Part shown: one piece after another, positions 53,221 to 60,314 of the stretch | How positions within the stretch are numbered: position 1 is the stretch's first letter | How the letters are laid out: every line of letters begins with the position of its first letter | Assembly: GCF_047872805.1 (NCBI RefSeq) | Contig: NZ_JBLQUK010000012.1 | Coordinates: 1 to 64,000, forward strand | Origin: Erythrobacter sp047872805 | GTDB taxonomy: Bacteria > Pseudomonadota > Alphaproteobacteria > Sphingomonadales > Sphingomonadaceae | DNA length: 64,000 nt | Direction: 5' to 3' | The notes under the pieces: generated by a model | What the model was told of the DNA's origin: nothing | The model's input: only the letters and a program-made list of their open reading frames with translations | Database searches by the model: none | Translations under genes and position numbers: made by a program

Positions 53221-54033
53221 TTAGCGCTGCAGGTTGAGCACGGTCTGGGAAATTGCGGTGGCGGTATCGATGGCGCGGGCGTTCGCCTGAAAATTGCGCT
53301 GCGCGGTGAGCAGCGAGACCATTTCCTCGGCCAGATCGACGTTCGAGCGTTCGAGCGCGCCGCTGAAAACCCGGCCGAAATTGCCGATCCCCGGCTCGCC
53401 AAACTGGGCCGTTCCGGAATCGGCAGTTGCTTCCCATTTGCTCTGCCCGATGGGGCGTAGGCCGCCAGTGGCGGGGAAAGATGCGAGCGCGATCTTGGCG
53501 ACCGGCTCGGTCGTGCCATCGGAATATGTGGCCCCGACCACGCCGCGATCATCGATCGAAATGCTCGCCAAGGCAGAACCGGCGGCGTTGACCGTTGGCA
53601 CCACGACATTGCTCGGCACGGTGGTCGTCGGGTTGCCGGCGGCATCAACCGCAAAGGCCTGAACCAGATCGCCGCTGGCGTCCTGCAATTCGCCGCTGGC
53701 GACCAGTTGCAGATTGCCGTTGCGGGTAAAGGTGATGTCGCCCGAAATGGCGTTGGCGGTGGTGATGAAGCCATCCCCGTTGATCGCAATATCAAGCACG
53801 CGCCCGGTCTGTTCCAACTGCCCCAGACCAAAATCCTGCGTGATTGCCGAAACCGCTGCGCCAATCCCCGGCGTGGTGCGCGGATCGGTGCTGCCGCCAG
53901 TCGCCACAAGGTCGAAGAATTGCGCGTTGGATTTCTTGAATCCCGCCGTTTCGGCATTGGCAATATTGTTGGAGATGACCCGCAGGTCGGTTTCGGCATT
54001 GCGCATGCCGGACAGCGAAGTGTAAAATGACAT
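53221..54033 (-). CDS. flgE: Flagellar hook protein FlgE (short form)
   Basis: A 270-residue hook protein, far shorter than the roughly 400 residues of enteric FlgE, so one outer domain appears to be missing. N-terminal FYTSLSGMRNAETDLRVISN and C-terminal EMVSLLTAQRNFQANARAI identify the family. Position between flgD and flgF supports FlgE. ATG at 54033 has AAGGA upstream. Confidence 0.87.
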   Translation of the reverse strand: MSFYTSLSGMRNAETDLRVISNNIANAETAGFKKSNAQFFDLVATGGSTDPRTTPGIGAAVSAITQDFGLGQLEQTGRVLDIAINGDGFITTANAISGDITFTRNGNLQLVASGELQDASGDLVQAFAVDAAGNPTTTVPSNVVVPTVNAAGSALASISIDDRGVVGATYSDGTTEPVAKIALASFPATGGLRPIGQSKWEATADSGTAQFGEPGIGNFGRVFSGALERSNVDLAEEMVSLLTAQRNFQANARAIDTATAISQTVLNLQR

Positions 54034-54062
54034 CAATCAATTCCTTGTTCTAATGCGTATTT

Positions 54063-54413
54063 TCAGGTGGGATTAGCAATCTGGCTGGTGGCTGCCGCAG
54101 CGTTGGCGGCGTTCGCTTTTTCCTGCGCCAGGATCAGCGCATCGAGCTTTGCCGCGATTTGATCGAGCGAGGCTCTTGATGCGCTCTCGTTTTCGAGCGA
54201 AGAAAACTGCGCAAGCTGCGCCAGCATCTGTTCGTTGCTCTGCGGTTCCAGCGGGTCCTGATTGGCCAATTGCGCGGTCATCAACCGCAGGAAATCAGTC
54301 GAATCGAGCGACGCGGCCGCGCTCTGCCGGGTGATCGAGCCGGGGGCGTTGATCTGATCCAGCGTCTTTTGCAATCCGGCGGGGGTCACCGCATTGTTGG
54401 TGGCGATATCCAT
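54063..54413 (-). CDS. flgD: Hook-capping protein FlgD (N-terminal domain only)
   Basis: A 116-residue protein with the FlgD signature DFLRLMTAQLANQDPLEPQS followed by NEQMLAQLAQFSSLE. The C-terminal Tudor/fibronectin domains of enteric FlgD (about 230 residues) are missing. GAGGAG nine bases before the ATG supports this start. Confidence 0.9.
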   Translation of the reverse strand: MDIATNNAVTPAGLQKTLDQINAPGSITRQSAAASLDSTDFLRLMTAQLANQDPLEPQSNEQMLAQLAQFSSLENESASRASLDQIAAKLDALILAQEKANAANAAAATSQIANPT

Positions 54414-54415
54414 AA

Positions 54416-54826
54416 TCAATTGCTCCTCAGGGTTTCGAGCATCAGCTGCTTTGCGGTTTGCAGCGCCTGCACCATGTTCTGATACTGGCGCGCGCTTTCG
54501 GTGATCTCGATCATCTCGGCGCTTTCATCGACCGGAGAGACGTAGATATGGCCGGTCTCATCGGCCATCGGGTGGCCAGGGTCATATTGCTTGGTGGGTG
54601 CAATCTCGGACCTTACCAGCCCGTCGCTGCGAACCCCGGAAAGGCCCGAGGCGCGGTCCAACTCGACCGAAAACACCGCGCGGATCGGGCGGTAAGCCGC
54701 CGCTTCGCTCGATGCGACCGAACCCGCATTGGCAAGATTGGAGGTCGCGGCGTTCATCCGCACTAACTGCGCGGACATGGCTCGCTCGCTCATTGAAAAC
54801 AGCGTCATCCGGGGGCTGTCAGGCAT
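54416..54826 (-). CDS. flgC: Flagellar rod protein FlgC
   Basis: A 136-residue rod protein with MSAQLVRMNAATSNLANAGS near the start and EMIEITESARQYQNMVQAL near the end. ATG at 54826 has AAGGA nine bases upstream. The ATG two codons earlier is too close to it. Confidence 0.92.
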   Translation of the reverse strand: MPDSPRMTLFSMSERAMSAQLVRMNAATSNLANAGSVASSEAAAYRPIRAVFSVELDRASGLSGVRSDGLVRSEIAPTKQYDPGHPMADETGHIYVSPVDESAEMIEITESARQYQNMVQALQTAKQLMLETLRSN

Positions 54827-54839
54827 AGTCATTCATCCT

Positions 54840-55193
54840 TCATTCGCCCTTCAGGGCGCGGTTGATGGTGTTGACCTTGCCCTGAACAAAGCTGAGCGTG
54901 GCGGAATAGGCGAGCGCGTTTTCTGCAAAGGCGACCTGTTCGCGGCTCAGCTCCACAGTGTTGCCATCAAGGCTGGGCATGGTCGGGCGGCGATAGAGCA
55001 ATTCGGGCTCGCCAAGGCGCACTGCATCGCCGCGCGCATCGGCCAACCGCGCATCGAGCGCGGCGTTGAAATCGACGTCGCGCGCCTTGTATCCGGGGGT
55101 CGCGGCGTTGGCGATGTTGGAGGCGAGCACGCCCATACGCTGTGAACGCAATTCGAGCGCCGCGCCGTGGATACCAAAAATCTGCTCGTTCAT
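54840..55193 (-). CDS. flgB: Flagellar rod protein FlgB
   Basis: A 117-residue rod protein with VLASNIANAATPGYKARDVD, the FlgB signature. It is the first gene of flgBCDEFGHIJKL-motAB and is preceded by GGAGG and a sigma-54 promoter. Confidence 0.94.
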   Translation of the reverse strand: MNEQIFGIHGAALELRSQRMGVLASNIANAATPGYKARDVDFNAALDARLADARGDAVRLGEPELLYRRPTMPSLDGNTVELSREQVAFAENALAYSATLSFVQGKVNTINRALKGE

Positions 55194-55235
55194 GGACCGG
55201 TGACCTCCCTTGGGATTACTGGTGCCAGCAAGGAT

Positions 55236-55250
55236 GCAGCAAGCGTGCCA
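55236..55250 (-). promoter_or_regulatory. Sigma-54 promoter of the flgB operon
   Basis: Minus strand TGGCACG-CTTG-CTGC: the -24 GG and -12 GC are separated by exactly ten bases. The -12 part differs from TTGC by one base. It lies 43 bases before the flgB ATG. Confidence 0.75.
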
Positions 55251-55365
55251 AACCGCCGCGCGCCTACTTTTCCGCCGTATTCCGAGCAGTTAGCCCCGCT
55301 GCTCGGCAATCGCTTGCCGGGTTTTGGCTAGAGCCTGCAAGACGCTGCCACGCGCGCACGAACCC

Positions 55366-55392
55366 TTAATTCCTTGCCCGACGGGCCGTTCT
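55366..55392 (+). promoter_or_regulatory. Sigma-28 promoter of the MotA-like gene pair
   Basis: TTAA-N15-GCCGTTCT, embedded in CGAACCCTTAAT-N12-GGGCCGTTC, which occurs again with the same spacing before flgM (58424). It is 48 bases before the ATG at 55441. Confidence 0.75.
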
Positions 55393-55440
55393 GACTTTCG
55401 CTGAACAGCAAAATCCACGAACCGGCGGGAGTGACGAAAT

Positions 55441-56133
55441 ATGGTGGGCGACATGGCCGTCTTGTGGGATGCCGAAGCACTGGTGATCGTGCTCGCCGGG
55501 ACGCTGGTGGCAACCTTGGCGCGCTGCGGGTGGCGCGATGTAAAGGCGGCGCTGGCGGCGGTGTTTGAGTTGGCTGCCGCTGGCTTTGACGCCGATGCCA
55601 ATCGCGCCGCGCTGGCCCGCTGCGCGCCGGAGGTTCGGCAACGCGGACATCTGTGCGCCGAAGCGCCGCTGCCGCCCGACCGATCGATTGCGCTGCTGGT
55701 GAAAGCCTATCTCGCCGGCGGTTCGCTCGACGCGTTGCACAGCGCCGCGAGAGCCGAACGTGCATTGCGCGAAATTGCCCGCGGACAGGCTATCCGAGTG
55801 TCTGATTATGCCGCCGAACAGGCCCCGGTGTTCGGGCTCGTCGGGACGCTGTTTGCGATCACCCGGATCAACCCAGCTGCCGATGCGGCGGCGGGTCTGG
55901 GGGTGACCGAAGCGGTCATGGGCGCGGTTGGAACGGCGGTGCTGTCCTCGCTTTACGGAGTGTTGACCGCGCATCTGCTGTGCGTGCCGATAGCGGGCGC
56001 TATCGAGCGGCGGGCGTTTCGCGAAGAAGCCGCACGCACCGATTTGCTGCAATGGTTCGAAGCCGAATTGACCGGCCAGCATGACAGCAAGCCGCGCGCG
56101 CCGCATATGGCCCCGGTGAAAGACGCCGCATGA
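55441..56133 (+). CDS. MotA/TolQ/ExbB-family proton channel protein
   Basis: A 230-residue protein with an N-terminal helix (ALVIVLAGTLVATLARCG) and the two C-terminal helices of the family: APVFGLVGTLFAITRINPAA and VMGAVGTAVLSSLYGVLTAH, the part that lines proton channels. It is shorter than MotA and lacks most of the cytoplasmic loop. GGGAG is nine bases before the ATG. It is cotranscribed with the Asp-TM protein that follows and has a flagellar sigma-28 promoter, although a complete motAB pair is already present. Confidence 0.82.
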   Translation: MVGDMAVLWDAEALVIVLAGTLVATLARCGWRDVKAALAAVFELAAAGFDADANRAALARCAPEVRQRGHLCAEAPLPPDRSIALLVKAYLAGGSLDALHSAARAERALREIARGQAIRVSDYAAEQAPVFGLVGTLFAITRINPAADAAAGLGVTEAVMGAVGTAVLSSLYGVLTAHLLCVPIAGAIERRAFREEAARTDLLQWFEAELTGQHDSKPRAPHMAPVKDAA

Positions 56134-56573
56134 TTTCGCGCCGCGCACCAAGCTGGCAATTGATTCTGGCAGACCTGGCACTGATCCTGTTTCTGGTGAC
56201 GCTATCAGCGCTCGCCCGTGAATCGCCCCAAGGCCGCGATAATCTGGCGACCCGGCCTTCAAACCTTGATGCAGAGGACACCCCGCAGATCGCATCGTCG
56301 CAGGCCTTGTTCCGTCCTTTGGCGCAGGGGCCTTCGCTCAAACAATGGCTTTCCGAACAGCCCGCCGATCCGCGCGCGACGCTGACAATCTTTGCCCGCC
56401 ACGTTGGAGCAGACAGCGATGGCGCAAAGATGTGGGATCAGGCGCAGACGCTTGCATCCAGCGCTGAGGGGAGCGGATTTGCGGTGCGCGTCGTGATTAC
56501 GCAGGGTGAGCAAAACGACCTTTACGCCAGTCTCGCCTATGACGCTCCGAGCGCGGATACACCCCGGCTCTAA
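56130..56573 (+). CDS. Short Asp-TM protein, probable partner of the MotA-like protein
   Basis: A 147-residue protein with one N-terminal helix containing an Asp near its start (LILADLALILFLVTL), placed like the proton-accepting Asp of MotB and ExbD. The periplasmic part of about 110 residues has no OmpA-like peptidoglycan-binding motif. The ATG overlaps the previous stop (ATGA). Together the two look like a minimal stator-like or energy-coupling pair. The exact role is unknown. Confidence 0.7.
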   Translation: MISRRAPSWQLILADLALILFLVTLSALARESPQGRDNLATRPSNLDAEDTPQIASSQALFRPLAQGPSLKQWLSEQPADPRATLTIFARHVGADSDGAKMWDQAQTLASSAEGSGFAVRVVITQGEQNDLYASLAYDAPSADTPRL

Positions 56574-56589
56574 TCACTTGCCATTGCAT

Positions 56590-57678
56590 TCAAACCGCGA
56601 CGATCCGGTTGCGCCCGGTCGCTTTGGCTTCGTAAAGCGCTTGATCCGCGCGGGCCAACGCCTCGCGCGTGTCATCGACCCCGCACACTTCGGCAATGCC
56701 GCCGGAAAAAGTGATCTTGCCAAACGGCTTTCCGGTCTCGCGGTTGATCATCTGCTTCATCGCTTGCGCGCGGCGAATGCCGTCGAGCTTCTGCAGCGCG
56801 GCATCTTTGTCAAAACCATAGAACATCACCACAAACTCCTCACCGCCATGCCGCGCGACAAAGCAATCGTCGCTGGCGTTCGTATTGAGGATGCTGGCGA
56901 TCGCGACCAGAACCCGGTCACCGGCGTCATGGCCGTGGGTGTCATTGACCGCCTTGAAATGATCGACATCGCAAAACGCCACGGATAGCGGCTTGCCGGT
57001 GGTCTGCGCCTGCTGCGCGGCAGAGGTCAGTCGCCGCTCAAACGCGCGGCGGTTGGGCAGCCGGGTCAGGTGATCGACATCCGCCTCGACCCGTGCCTTG
57101 GCCAGACTGTCGCGCAATTGGTCGGTTTCGGCCTGGCTGCGCTCCATCGCGGTTTCGATCTGCTCGATCCGGTCGAGCATCGCGCGCGACAAATCAATCA
57201 CGCGGTCAACCTCGCCGCGCGGGCCAGCATCACCGCCGCTTTCGGTCATCGCCTTGATCTGCGCGCCGATGGCTCCGCGATGTTCGGAGGTTTCGCTCTG
57301 CGCCGATTTCGCTGTTTGCGCGAACCGCATCAGCGAATATTCCATCTTGTCCATCAGCCGTTCGAGTTCGTCCATCCGGCCGGCGGCCTCCGGGTCAAGC
57401 CGGACCACCGAATCGAGCCAGCGCTGGTCAATTGGCTGGCTGGCCATCTCACGCTCGGCAAACGCCTTTGCCAGTGCGGCATTCGCGCCCGACAATGCAG
57501 TGCCGATGGCCGAAAGATTGGAACCGGTTACATTCAAATCATATTTCAGGACAAATTCGGTGATCCGTTCCAGCAAATCGCGCCGCGCCTGATCCGCGCG
57601 CGAAATGACCAATGACGGGACGCTTTGTCCGGCTAACGTTTGCACTGAAGAGGATTGCATTGAGGCTGTCATGGGCAT
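56590..57678 (-). CDS. Diguanylate cyclase (GGDEF domain)
   Basis: A 362-residue soluble protein. A helical N-terminal region of about 190 residues with coiled-coil character precedes a GGDEF domain (DHLTRLPNRRAFERRL, FCDVDHFKAVNDTHGHDAGD, active site GGEEF). No RxxD inhibitory site is seen before GGEEF. It should make cyclic di-GMP, which usually slows motility. Its place inside the flagellar locus suggests local control. ATG at 57678 has GGAAAG upstream. Confidence 0.92.
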   Translation of the reverse strand: MPMTASMQSSSVQTLAGQSVPSLVISRADQARRDLLERITEFVLKYDLNVTGSNLSAIGTALSGANAALAKAFAEREMASQPIDQRWLDSVVRLDPEAAGRMDELERLMDKMEYSLMRFAQTAKSAQSETSEHRGAIGAQIKAMTESGGDAGPRGEVDRVIDLSRAMLDRIEQIETAMERSQAETDQLRDSLAKARVEADVDHLTRLPNRRAFERRLTSAAQQAQTTGKPLSVAFCDVDHFKAVNDTHGHDAGDRVLVAIASILNTNASDDCFVARHGGEEFVVMFYGFDKDAALQKLDGIRRAQAMKQMINRETGKPFGKITFSGGIAEVCGVDDTREALARADQALYEAKATGRNRIVAV

Positions 57679-57801
57679 GAGCTTTCCGTTCGCGCTGGCC
57701 ATTTGGTGAAGTCTGAATAACCAGTCTTGCCTAATGCGCGGCTGCGGCGGACCCCGGAAAAGTCCCTAATGAAGGGTTGCGCCAATCGCTTTCACACGGT
57801 T

Positions 57802-57817
57802 TGGCACGCTGTTTGCT
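57802..57817 (+). promoter_or_regulatory. Sigma-54 promoter of flgA
   Basis: TGGCACG-CTGT-TTGCT, a perfect match to the sigma-54 consensus, 46 bases before the flgA ATG. Confidence 0.9.
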
Positions 57818-57863
57818 GCTTGATCCGCGATGGCTGAATGAATGTGCCATCGGGAGATTATCC

Positions 57864-58403
57864 ATGACCGCATCGCAAACATATCAACGGCTAGAATACC
57901 GGCTGCTCAACATTGCCGCATTCCTTGTCTGCCTGCCGCTTTTCGCAGTGGCGGCGGCGGCGCAGAGCAGCGCCTTTACCGACCCGGCGGAAATTGACCG
58001 CGCGGTTACCCAGTTCACCGGGGTGCCGATTGGCGAGGTCGGCGGCGCGCGCATGCCTGCGGATCGGCGGCTGCGCCTGGCGGCCTGCGCCGCACCGCTT
58101 GATGTCGCGTGGTATGGCCAGAACCAGTCAACCATGCAGGTGAGCTGCGCCGGTCCGCAAAGCTGGCGCATCTTCATTGCTGCCCGCCCGGCTGCCCAAA
58201 CCGCCGCCAGCACTCCCGCGGTAAACCGCGGCGATCCGGTTACCGTGATCGTGCGCGGACGCGGTTTCAGCGTGCAGCAAACCGGCGAAGCGATGGAAAA
58301 CGGCGCGATTGGCGACTGGATCGACATCCGCATGAGCCGCGAGAATGCACCGATCAGCGCCCGGATCGAACGGCCCGGTCTGGCTCTGATCCCAGCCCAC
58401 TGA
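57864..58403 (+). CDS. flgA: Flagellar P-ring assembly chaperone FlgA
   Basis: A 179-residue periplasmic protein with a signal peptide (cleavage after AAAAAQ region, about residue 34) and a C-terminal SAF-like domain (VNRGDPVTVIVRGRGFSVQQ, then AMENGAIGDWIDIRM). It helps FlgI form the P ring. GGGAG precedes the start. The frame is open further upstream but has no ribosome site. Confidence 0.9.
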   Translation: MTASQTYQRLEYRLLNIAAFLVCLPLFAVAAAAQSSAFTDPAEIDRAVTQFTGVPIGEVGGARMPADRRLRLAACAAPLDVAWYGQNQSTMQVSCAGPQSWRIFIAARPAAQTAASTPAVNRGDPVTVIVRGRGFSVQQTGEAMENGAIGDWIDIRMSRENAPISARIERPGLALIPAH

Positions 58404-58423
58404 GCTTTTTTGCAAACGAACCC

Positions 58424-58450
58424 TTAATCCGGGCGCAAAAGGGCCGTTCA
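58424..58450 (+). promoter_or_regulatory. Sigma-28 promoter of flgM
   Basis: TTAA-N15-GCCGTTCA within CGAACCCTTAAT-N12-GGGCCGTTC, 30 bases before the flgM ATG and 20 bases after the flgA stop. It lets FliA drive its own inhibitor. Confidence 0.75.
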
Positions 58451-58480
58451 ACCAGACATGAATTTAGCGGGAGACGCACA

Positions 58481-58801
58481 ATGCCCTCTTTCGAATTGAG
58501 CAAATTGCAAGCTGTGACGGGGCCGCGCGCGCTGTCCGATACTGATCGCACTGCGGCGCAAACGCAGACCGCTGCGCGCGGAGCCAAACCGAGCGCAGCG
58601 GGTAACGCCGCAGGCACCGGCGTGTCGGTCGAAATTGGCGCCGCTTTGCAAGCCGCCAATGTCGACACCTCCGCACCGCCGGTTGATCGCAGCCGCGTCG
58701 ATGAAATCCGCGATGCGCTGCGCGAAGGGACATATCCGCTGGTTCCGACCGAGATCGCCGACGCGATCATCGCCGCACAATACAGTTTTGAGGTCGCCTG
58801 A
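58481..58801 (+). CDS. flgM: Anti-sigma-28 factor FlgM
   Basis: A 106-residue protein, disordered for the first 60 residues, with the FlgM C-terminal sigma-binding helices RSRVDEIRDALREGTYPL and EIADAIIAAQYSFE. It inhibits FliA until exported through the finished hook. GGGAG is seven bases before the ATG and the stop overlaps the next start (TGATG). Confidence 0.9.
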   Translation: MPSFELSKLQAVTGPRALSDTDRTAAQTQTAARGAKPSAAGNAAGTGVSVEIGAALQAANVDTSAPPVDRSRVDEIRDALREGTYPLVPTEIADAIIAAQYSFEVA

Positions 58802-59172
58802 TGACCACGCCCGATACCTCCAAGTCCAAGCCCGCTCACGGTCCAGAGGCGCATTCAGGCGGCAAAGATTTGACCGGCAATCTGCGGCAAATGATTGCCG
58901 TTCTGCAGGCAGAGCGGCAAGCGCTTGCCACGCTCGATGCCGATGCCCTGTTCGAAGCAACACACCGCAAACAGGCGCTGTGCGACACGCTGATGCCATT
59001 TGGCGCCGACGCACTGGACCCGCAAGCCCGCGACCTTGCTCGCACGGCGCAGACGCTGAACGATGTAAACCGCCGGGTGCGCAATCTGCTGGCCGCCAAT
59101 GTCGCGGCGCGGCTGGAGGCCTTGGGTTCGGTGCAGCACACCTATTCTGCGGCCGGAGCGACGCTCGGCTAA
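58801..59172 (+). CDS. flgN: Flagellar export chaperone FlgN-like
   Basis: A 123-residue helical protein (LRQMIAVLQAERQALATLDA, ...LDPQARDLARTAQTLNDVN) coupled to flgM. In known systems FlgN chaperones FlgK and FlgL. The name rests on fold, size and position after flgM. Confidence 0.78.
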   Translation: MTTPDTSKSKPAHGPEAHSGGKDLTGNLRQMIAVLQAERQALATLDADALFEATHRKQALCDTLMPFGADALDPQARDLARTAQTLNDVNRRVRNLLAANVAARLEALGSVQHTYSAAGATLG

Positions 59173-59201
59173 ACCCGTACTAATACCTAGCGCGCCCAGT
59201 C

Positions 59202-59217
59202 TGGCACGCCGTTTGCT
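59202..59217 (+). promoter_or_regulatory. Sigma-54 promoter of the transglycosylase-flhA-fliA operon
   Basis: TGGCACG-CCGT-TTGCT, a perfect consensus match 74 bases before the GTG of the lytic transglycosylase gene. Confidence 0.9.
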
Positions 59218-59291
59218 TACCTTCCTGTTTGTGACCCTTTGCCCCTTGCGGCGCGGGATCGCAGGAACTGACAGGAAAGCAGCCTAGGGAC

Positions 59292-60314
59292 GTGACCCAG
59301 CCATCGATTCCTTCCGCCGGAATGCGCGCCGCCTTTGACCGCGCAGCGCAGGTCCATGCCGCCGCCTCGCGCGCGCCCCGATCTGCAGCGCCCGACCCGC
59401 CCGCCGCACCCGCGCAGCGATTGAACGCTGCCTATCCGGTCACCCGTTCCCGCACTCCCGGCGATGTCGAACAGGCCATTGCCAGCGCAGCGCAGCAAAC
59501 CGGGGTCGATTTCGGCTTCCTGATCGCTCAGGCGCAGGTGGAATCGGCGATGAACCCCGATGCGCGCGCGCGCACCTCCAGCGCCACCGGCCTGTATCAA
59601 TTCGTCGACAGCACCTGGCTCGGCACGATGCAGCGCCATGGGGGCCGATTTGGTCTGGGCGATGTCGCCGCGCAGATCGCGCTGACACCGGGCGGGACCG
59701 CGCAGGTCACAGACCCGGCAGCCCGGGCGGAGATATTGGCGCTGCGCAGCGACCCGCAGATTGCCTCATTAATGGCGGCCGGTCTGGCGGAGGACAACCG
59801 CGCCTATCTCACCCCGATACTGGGCCGCGAACCGGACCACAGCGAATTGTATCTCGCGCATTTCCTTGGCGCGGGCGGAGCGGGCCGGTTCCTGTCGGCC
59901 ATGTCGGACAACCCCAATCAATCCGCCGCCAGCCTGTTCAGCCGCCCTGCTGCCGCCAATCGTCCGGTCTTTTACGAAAGCGATGGCAGTCCGCGCAGTC
60001 TGGCCGGAGTGATGCATTACCTTTCGGCCAAGCTGGAGCGCGCACGCGGCGATGCGCCGGCATCCTTTCCGGGCGCAATCGCCTCACCCTATTCCGCCGC
60101 GGCGACCTACAGCAACGGCTTTGCCTCGCTCCCAAGCCAGACCCGCCTGCCCGCCGCCGCGTCTTTGGCGGATAATGCCCAGGCGGGTTCGCGCGGGACC
60201 ATGGCGGGTCTGTTGGAAAACATCTTCGCTGCCGGAATTTCCGGCGCCAGCTCTGATCGGTCCGCTCAGCATATTCAGCGCGCCTATCACCAGTTCAAGG
60301 CATTTGGATTATGA
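59292..60314 (+). CDS. Lytic transglycosylase (SLT domain), probable flagellar muramidase
   Basis: A 340-residue protein with a Pro/Ala-rich N-terminus, then an SLT domain in which AQAQVESAMNPDARA holds the catalytic Glu and SATGLYQFVDSTWL follows. No signal peptide is evident, so it may leave through the flagellar export gate like FlgJ. It is cotranscribed with flhA and fliA. FlgJ here has no muramidase domain, so this enzyme is a good candidate to open the wall for the rod. It starts with GTG, with AGGGA only three bases away. ATG at 59322 is possible. Confidence 0.8.
   Translation: MTQPSIPSAGMRAAFDRAAQVHAAASRAPRSAAPDPPAAPAQRLNAAYPVTRSRTPGDVEQAIASAAQQTGVDFGFLIAQAQVESAMNPDARARTSSATGLYQFVDSTWLGTMQRHGGRFGLGDVAAQIALTPGGTAQVTDPAARAEILALRSDPQIASLMAAGLAEDNRAYLTPILGREPDHSELYLAHFLGAGGAGRFLSAMSDNPNQSAASLFSRPAAANRPVFYESDGSPRSLAGVMHYLSAKLERARGDAPASFPGAIASPYSAAATYSNGFASLPSQTRLPAAASLADNAQAGSRGTMAGLLENIFAAGISGASSDRSAQHIQRAYHQFKAFGL

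Noticed and set aside
55306..55320. CGGCAATCGCTTGCC as a sigma-54 promoter for the MotA-like pair
   Set aside because: The spacing is nine bases and a better sigma-28 site lies downstream.
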